Assembly (NCBI RefSeq): GCF_003265345.1
Contig: NZ_QFWW01000034.1
Span: forward strand, 67,652 to 131,651
Length of the DNA: 64,000 nucleotides
Reading direction: 5' to 3'
Source of the DNA: Lentzea terrae
GTDB lineage: Bacteria; Actinomycetota; Actinomycetes; Mycobacteriales; Pseudonocardiaceae
The notes under the pieces were generated by a model. It was given only the letters and a program-made list of their open reading frames with translations, was not told the DNA's origin and ran no database searches. Below are positions 60,174-64,000 of this stretch, one piece after another. Each line of letters starts with the position of its first letter. The first letter of the stretch is position 1. A program made the translations under genes and the position numbers.

Positions 60174-62249
60174 GTGGCACCCCGTTCCCGGCGGTTGCTG
60201 GTCGCCAGAACCGGCATCCTGGCCACTGCGCTCGCAGTGGCGGTGACCTCGCTCGTATCCGCCGCGCCGCACGCGGCCGCCGCGGATGTCCTGCTGTCCC
60301 AAGGCAAGCCCGCGACCGAGTCGGCGTCCGGCGGTGCGAACTACGCACCGAAGAACGCCGTCGACGGCAACTCGGGCACGCGCTGGGCCAGCAAGTCGAA
60401 CACCGACCCGGCCTGGATCCGCGTCGACCTCGGCGCGTCCGCGAACATCAGCCGGGTCCGGCTGCAGTGGGACCTCTCGTGCGCCAAGGCGTACCGGGTC
60501 GAGACCTCTGAGAACGACTCGAGCTGGACGGCCATCCACACCACCGCCGACGGCAAGGGTGGGGTCGAGGACCTGACGGTCACCGGGCGGGGCCGTTATG
60601 TCCGGGTGTACGGCACGACCCGTTGCCGCACCGGCACGTCGTACGGCTACTCCTTGCAGGAGTTCCAGGTCTTCGGCAACAGCGGCCCCGTCGACGGTGA
60701 GCCGCCGACACCGCCGTCGAACCTCGTCGCGTCCGACATCAAGCACGACTCGGCGAAGCTGACGTGGAAGGCCGCGACGGACAACGTCGCCGTCGTCGCG
60801 TACGACATCTACAACCTCGGTCAGTTCCAGAAGTCCGTGCCGGGCACCGACCTGACGACGGTCATGACCGGCCTGAAGCCCAACGTGAACTACGGCTTCT
60901 ACGTCAACGCGCGCGACGCCGCGGGCAACGTCTCGCAGGCCTCGAACACGGCGGAGTTCAAGACCCCGCCGGCGCAGGACGACCCGATCCCGCCGACCGC
61001 GCCGAAGAACCTCCGTTCGACCGGCGCGACGGCGAACTCGGCGTCGCTCGCGTGGGACGCGGCGACGGACAACGTCGGCGTGACCCGCTACGAGGTCTAC
61101 ACGGGAGCGACGAAGGTCGGTGACGCGACCGGCACGTCCGCCACGATCGGCGGCCGCACGGCGAACACCGAGTACACCTTCACCGTCAAGGCTTTCGACG
61201 CCGTCGGCAACGCCGGCCCCGCTTCCAACGCGGTGACGGTGCGCACGAAGTCCGGCGGCGACCAGGTCGGTGCCGTCACGCAGGTCGCGAGCGACAACGA
61301 CGTGCCGTGGGGCCTCGCGTTCCTGCCCAACGGCGACGGCATCTACTCGCGCCGCGACGCGCAGGACATCGTGAAGATCACGCCGTCCGGCCAGAAGACC
61401 ACGCTGGGCAAGGTTCCTGGTGTGAGTGGCACCAACGGCGAGGGCGGCCTGCTGGGCATCGAGCTCTCGCCGACGTTCGCCGCGGACGGCCTGATCTACG
61501 TCTACCACACGTCTTCCAGTGACAACCGGATCGTGCGGGCGAAGATCGAGGGCAACTCGCTCACCGGCTGGACGACGCTGCTGACCGGCATCCCGCGCAA
61601 CAAGTTCCACAACGGCGGCCGCATCCGCTTCGGTGCGGACGGCAAGCTCTACGCGGGCACCGGCGACGGTCAGAACAAGAGCACGCCGCAGAACAAGCAG
61701 TCGCTGGGCGGCAAGGTCCTGCGGCTGAACCCGGACGGTTCCGCGCCGGCGGACAACCCGTTCTTCGGCGAGGGCGGCAACGCCCGCTACGTCTGGACCT
61801 ACGGCCACCGCAACGTCCAGGGCCTCGCCGTGGACTCGCAGGGCCGCATGTGGCAGGCCGAGCTCGGCGACGGCACGATGGACGAGGTCAACCTGCTGCA
61901 GAAGGGCGGCAACTACGGCTGGCCTTCGTGTGAGGGAACTTCCGGCTCCTGCGGCGGTTTCATCGCGCCGAAGAAGACCTTCTCGGTCGGCTCCGCGTCC
62001 CCGTCGGGTCTCGCGATCGTGAACGACGTGCTGTTCCTCGCCGCCCTGCGCGGCGAACGCCTGTACCGCATGACGATCAACGGCTCGTCGGTCGGCACCA
62101 CCACGTCGCACTTCCAGGGCACCTACGGCCGGCTGCGGACGCCCGAGCCTGCTCCGGACGGTTCGCTGTGGGTCACCACGTCCAACGGTGACAAGGACTC
62201 CACAGCGGGCAACAGCAACACCAGGCTCTTGAAGGTCGCGCTGAACTAG
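60174..62249 (+). CDS. Secreted PQQ-type sugar dehydrogenase with discoidin and FN3 domains
   Basis: 691 residues. Sec signal ending in AAA-A (about 1-37), an F5/8 type C (discoidin) carbohydrate-binding domain (NAVDGNSGTRWASKS, about 60-75), two fibronectin III domains (about 180-265 and 275-360), then a six-bladed glucose/sorbosone dehydrogenase propeller (DVPWGLAFLPNG, GEGGLLGIELSPTF, FHNGGRIRFGADGKLY, GHRNVQGLA, NYGWPSCEG). It probably oxidises sugars bound at polysaccharide surfaces with PQQ. GTG start with GGGAGG upstream. It shares a divergent regulatory gap with the LacI-controlled importer. Confidence 0.9.
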   Translation: MAPRSRRLLVARTGILATALAVAVTSLVSAAPHAAAADVLLSQGKPATESASGGANYAPKNAVDGNSGTRWASKSNTDPAWIRVDLGASANISRVRLQWDLSCAKAYRVETSENDSSWTAIHTTADGKGGVEDLTVTGRGRYVRVYGTTRCRTGTSYGYSLQEFQVFGNSGPVDGEPPTPPSNLVASDIKHDSAKLTWKAATDNVAVVAYDIYNLGQFQKSVPGTDLTTVMTGLKPNVNYGFYVNARDAAGNVSQASNTAEFKTPPAQDDPIPPTAPKNLRSTGATANSASLAWDAATDNVGVTRYEVYTGATKVGDATGTSATIGGRTANTEYTFTVKAFDAVGNAGPASNAVTVRTKSGGDQVGAVTQVASDNDVPWGLAFLPNGDGIYSRRDAQDIVKITPSGQKTTLGKVPGVSGTNGEGGLLGIELSPTFAADGLIYVYHTSSSDNRIVRAKIEGNSLTGWTTLLTGIPRNKFHNGGRIRFGADGKLYAGTGDGQNKSTPQNKQSLGGKVLRLNPDGSAPADNPFFGEGGNARYVWTYGHRNVQGLAVDSQGRMWQAELGDGTMDEVNLLQKGGNYGWPSCEGTSGSCGGFIAPKKTFSVGSASPSGLAIVNDVLFLAALRGERLYRMTINGSSVGTTTSHFQGTYGRLRTPEPAPDGSLWVTTSNGDKDSTAGNSNTRLLKVALN

Positions 62250-62262
62250 CTCTCGTACGAAC

Positions 62263-62299
62263 GGAAGAGGCCCCGGACATCACGTCCGGGGCCTCTTCC
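62263..62299. terminator. Strong terminator after the sugar dehydrogenase gene
   Basis: Perfect 16-bp arms (GGAAGAGGCCCCGGAC and its complement) with the loop ATCAC. No clear U-tract, as is usual in high-GC actinobacteria. Confidence 0.88.
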
Positions 62300-62401
62300 C
62301 ACTTCAACATATAGCGCACAGGGGGCCTTGCGGCAAGACCCCGTTCATGCCGCACACTCTGCGACCTCAGCAGGAATCAGTGAGGACTGGGGAGTCGCGA
62401 A

Positions 62402-63589
62402 GTGCGTGTTGTGCTGGCCGGGTACGGATCGCGTGGAGATGTGGAACCGCTGATCGCGCTGGCGGTGGCGGTGCAGAACGCGGGCGCGGAGGTGGTGGTG
62501 TGCGTGCCGCCGGACGAGGAGTTCGTTACCCGCCTGGACGAGTTCGGCGTGCCGTTCGTCGCGTTCGGACAGTCGGTGCGCGACCTGGTGACCAGCCGCC
62601 CCGTGGACCCGCCGCGCGTTGCGGCAGCGCTGGTCGACGAGTGGTTCGGCCCGGTCGCTCGTGCGGCCGAGGGAGCTGACGTGCTGGTGGCGTCCGGCCT
62701 GATGCCCGCCGGTGCGCCGACGGTCGCCGAGCAGTTCGGCCTCCGGTACGTGCTTGCGGCGTTCCACGACATCTCGCTGCCGTCGCCGCACCGCGCGCCG
62801 GGTCAGCGGCCGGGCAAGCCGTTCCCGCCGGGGGAGACCGACAACCGGGTGCTGTGGCGCATCGACGCGGAGAACGTGAACGCGATGTACGGCCCGGCGC
62901 TCAACACCCACCGTGCGGCGCTCGGCCTGCCGCCGGTGGACAACGTCCGCGACCACGTCTACGAGGGCCAGCTGTTGCTGGCGGCGGATCCGGTGCTCTG
63001 GCCGGTGCCGGAGCTGACGAATCTCGAGGTCACGCAGACCGGCGCGTGGATCCTGCCGGACTCCCGACCGCTCTCGCCCGAGCTGGAGGCGTTCTTGGCC
63101 GCCGGTGAGCCACCGGTGTACGTCGGCTTCGGCAGCATGCCGATGCACGCCTCGAAGGACGTCGGCCAGGTAGCGGTCGACGCGGTCCGCGCGCAGGGCC
63201 GTCGGGTGCTGCTGGCTCGCGGGTGGGCCGGCCTGGCCGAGCTCTCCGGTGACGACTGCTTCGTCGTCGGCGAGGTCAACCAGCAGGCGCTGTTCCCCCG
63301 AGTCGCCGCCGCTGTGCACCACGGTGGCGGCGGCACGACGACGACCGCGGCACGTGCCGGTGCGCCTCAGGTGCTCGTGCCGCAGATGGTGGACCAGCCG
63401 TACTGGGCACGGCGGGTGGCCGACCTCGGCATTGGGGCGGCGCACGACGGTCCGACACCGACGTTCGAGTCGTTGTCGGCCGCGCTGAAGACGGCACTGG
63501 ACCCGGAGACTCGGGTTCGCGCGGCCGAGGTGGCGGCCCAGGTCCGGGCGGACGGGGCGGCGGTGGCCGCGAAGTTGTTGGTCGGCTAG
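62402..63589 (+). CDS. Glycosyltransferase, GT1 (GtfA/UGT-like)
   Basis: 395 residues with the GT-B fold. N-terminal acceptor domain starts RVVLAGYGSRGDVEPLIALA; C-terminal donor domain holds YVGFGSM (about 239-245) and the NDP-sugar motif HHGGGGTTTTAARAGAPQVL with VPQMVDQPYW. It is close to glycopeptide and macrolide glycosyltransferases, which attach sugars to secondary metabolites, but no biosynthetic genes lie nearby, so a detoxifying or lipid-glycosylating role is as likely. GTG start. Confidence 0.9.
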   Translation: MRVVLAGYGSRGDVEPLIALAVAVQNAGAEVVVCVPPDEEFVTRLDEFGVPFVAFGQSVRDLVTSRPVDPPRVAAALVDEWFGPVARAAEGADVLVASGLMPAGAPTVAEQFGLRYVLAAFHDISLPSPHRAPGQRPGKPFPPGETDNRVLWRIDAENVNAMYGPALNTHRAALGLPPVDNVRDHVYEGQLLLAADPVLWPVPELTNLEVTQTGAWILPDSRPLSPELEAFLAAGEPPVYVGFGSMPMHASKDVGQVAVDAVRAQGRRVLLARGWAGLAELSGDDCFVVGEVNQQALFPRVAAAVHHGGGGTTTTAARAGAPQVLVPQMVDQPYWARRVADLGIGAAHDGPTPTFESLSAALKTALDPETRVRAAEVAAQVRADGAAVAAKLLVG

Positions 63590-63599
63590 AGAAACGCCT

Positions 63600-63626
63600 T
63601 GAGGGGCACCCGCGCGGTGCCCCTCA
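63600..63626. terminator. Bidirectional terminator after the glycosyltransferase gene
   Basis: Perfect 11-bp arms (TGAGGGGCACC and complement) with loop CGCGC between convergent genes. Confidence 0.85.
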
Positions 63627-63629
63627 TCG

Positions 63630-63953
63630 TCAGGCGGGTCGAGCCCGCCATCGGCGCACGAAGATCGTCGTGACCACGTACGTCAGAAACACCAGCTGCG
63701 CACCGGTCAGAGCCGCTGTCGCCCACACCGGCGTTCCCTCGGGAAGTGTTCCCAACGCCAGTGTCGGACCGGCCACGCCACCAACGGCGGCAACGGCCAA
63801 CGACATCGAGTCGGTCAACTCGTGCAACCGGCTCGACGGCCCCTCGACGTGCACGGCATTGTCAGCGAACTCGATGCGCAGCTGTGCCGTGTCGCCAGGC
63901 TCCTCGTTCGGCTCCGGCTCGCCCACTTCCGGAGTCACAACACCTGTGCTCAC
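63630..63953 (-). CDS. Small membrane protein of unknown function
   Basis: 107 residues from the GTG at 63953 (AAAGGA six bases upstream). An acidic N-terminal part (EVGEPEPNEEPGDTAQ), a short beta-like stretch (LRIEFADNAVHVEGPS) and two membrane helices (SLAVAAVGGVAGPTLALG; WATAALTGAQLVFLTYVVT) with a basic tail. The LRIEF stretch recalls small effector-associated proteins of actinobacteria, but the match is too weak to name. From 63954 to the window end nothing is seen. Confidence 0.65.
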   Translation of the reverse strand: MSTGVVTPEVGEPEPNEEPGDTAQLRIEFADNAVHVEGPSSRLHELTDSMSLAVAAVGGVAGPTLALGTLPEGTPVWATAALTGAQLVFLTYVVTTIFVRRWRARPA

Positions 63954-64000
63954 AAGTGTTCCTTTCACCCCCTGGCGCAACCATTGCGCCCAATCTGAGC

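Noticed and set aside
57720-62111. A 1463-codon minus-strand open frame across the importer and sugar dehydrogenase genes
   Set aside because: Only its end encodes the ATPase (start at 58790). The rest is an Arg/His/Gly-rich shadow of genes with clear domains in other frames.

Overview
The window is high-GC DNA with dense, strand-alternating operons, many GTG starts and many 1-8 base start/stop overlaps. Gene content (SigB/SigF-type sigma factor, LuxR/LAL and TetR regulators, MASE1 protein, TAP-type peptidase, glycopeptide-type glycosyltransferase) points to a filamentous actinomycete, most likely Pseudonocardiales; this placement is inference. About 60 protein genes are supported. No rRNA, tRNA or CRISPR was seen. 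No gene-free stretch exceeds 300 bases; the largest are 18962-19199, 37896-38134 and 45673-45922, each discussed below.

Layout. 1-4720: stress/redox block (partial STAS protein, haem-oxygenase-like redox enzyme, YbdK ligase, topoisomerase IB, DUF4383 protein, SigB/SigF-like sigma factor, SRPBCC protein); two minus-strand transcription units carry sites resembling promoters of that sigma class. 4922-11599: a complete branched-chain-amino-acid-type ABC importer operon with an acyl-CoA ligase embedded in it. 11681-35898: an extracellular-type contractile injection system (eCIS, phage-tail-like particle) locus in two blocks. The first (11681-15406) has the tail cap (Pvc16_N/DUF4255), the AAA+ ATPase and a DUF4157 metallopeptidase-like protein. 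A 3.6-kb minus-strand island (beta-propeller lipoprotein-like protein, MFS transporter, secreted metallophosphoesterase) separates it from the second (19200-35898): sheath, tube, assembly proteins, a Pro/Ala-rich protein full of VQR repeats, second tube-like protein, LysM protein, VgrG-like spike, PAAR tip, gp25, baseplate J, tail protein I, then three proteins that look like envelope/accessory parts (zinc-ribbon-TM-discoidin protein, secreted beta-propeller/VWA protein, Ig-like TM protein). I recognise no tail fibre and no classical tape measure, as in the actinobacterial type of eCIS.

35938-37895: a LuxR regulator with a degenerate receiver plus a NarL-type two-component pair. 38135-45672: assorted metabolic genes including a TetR-controlled SDR-DoxX unit with a clear candidate operator. 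45923-54634: a large LAL regulator, a MASE1 membrane protein, a fragmentary MDR oxidoreductase, a molybdopterin oxidoreductase and a second long-chain acyl-CoA ligase. A 161-bp MITE-like inverted-repeat element sits precisely between the convergent LAL and MASE1 genes. 54810-59980: LacI regulator and a four-gene ABC importer, with a LacI-type operator upstream. 60174-63953: secreted discoidin/FN3/PQQ-type sugar dehydrogenase, glycosyltransferase and a small membrane protein.

The most interesting material is the eCIS locus, above all its VQR-repeat protein, whose 30-residue repeats resemble the LQRxxGNxxV motif of the DUF4157 protein encoded in the same locus, and the membrane/glycan-binding accessory genes at its 3' end.
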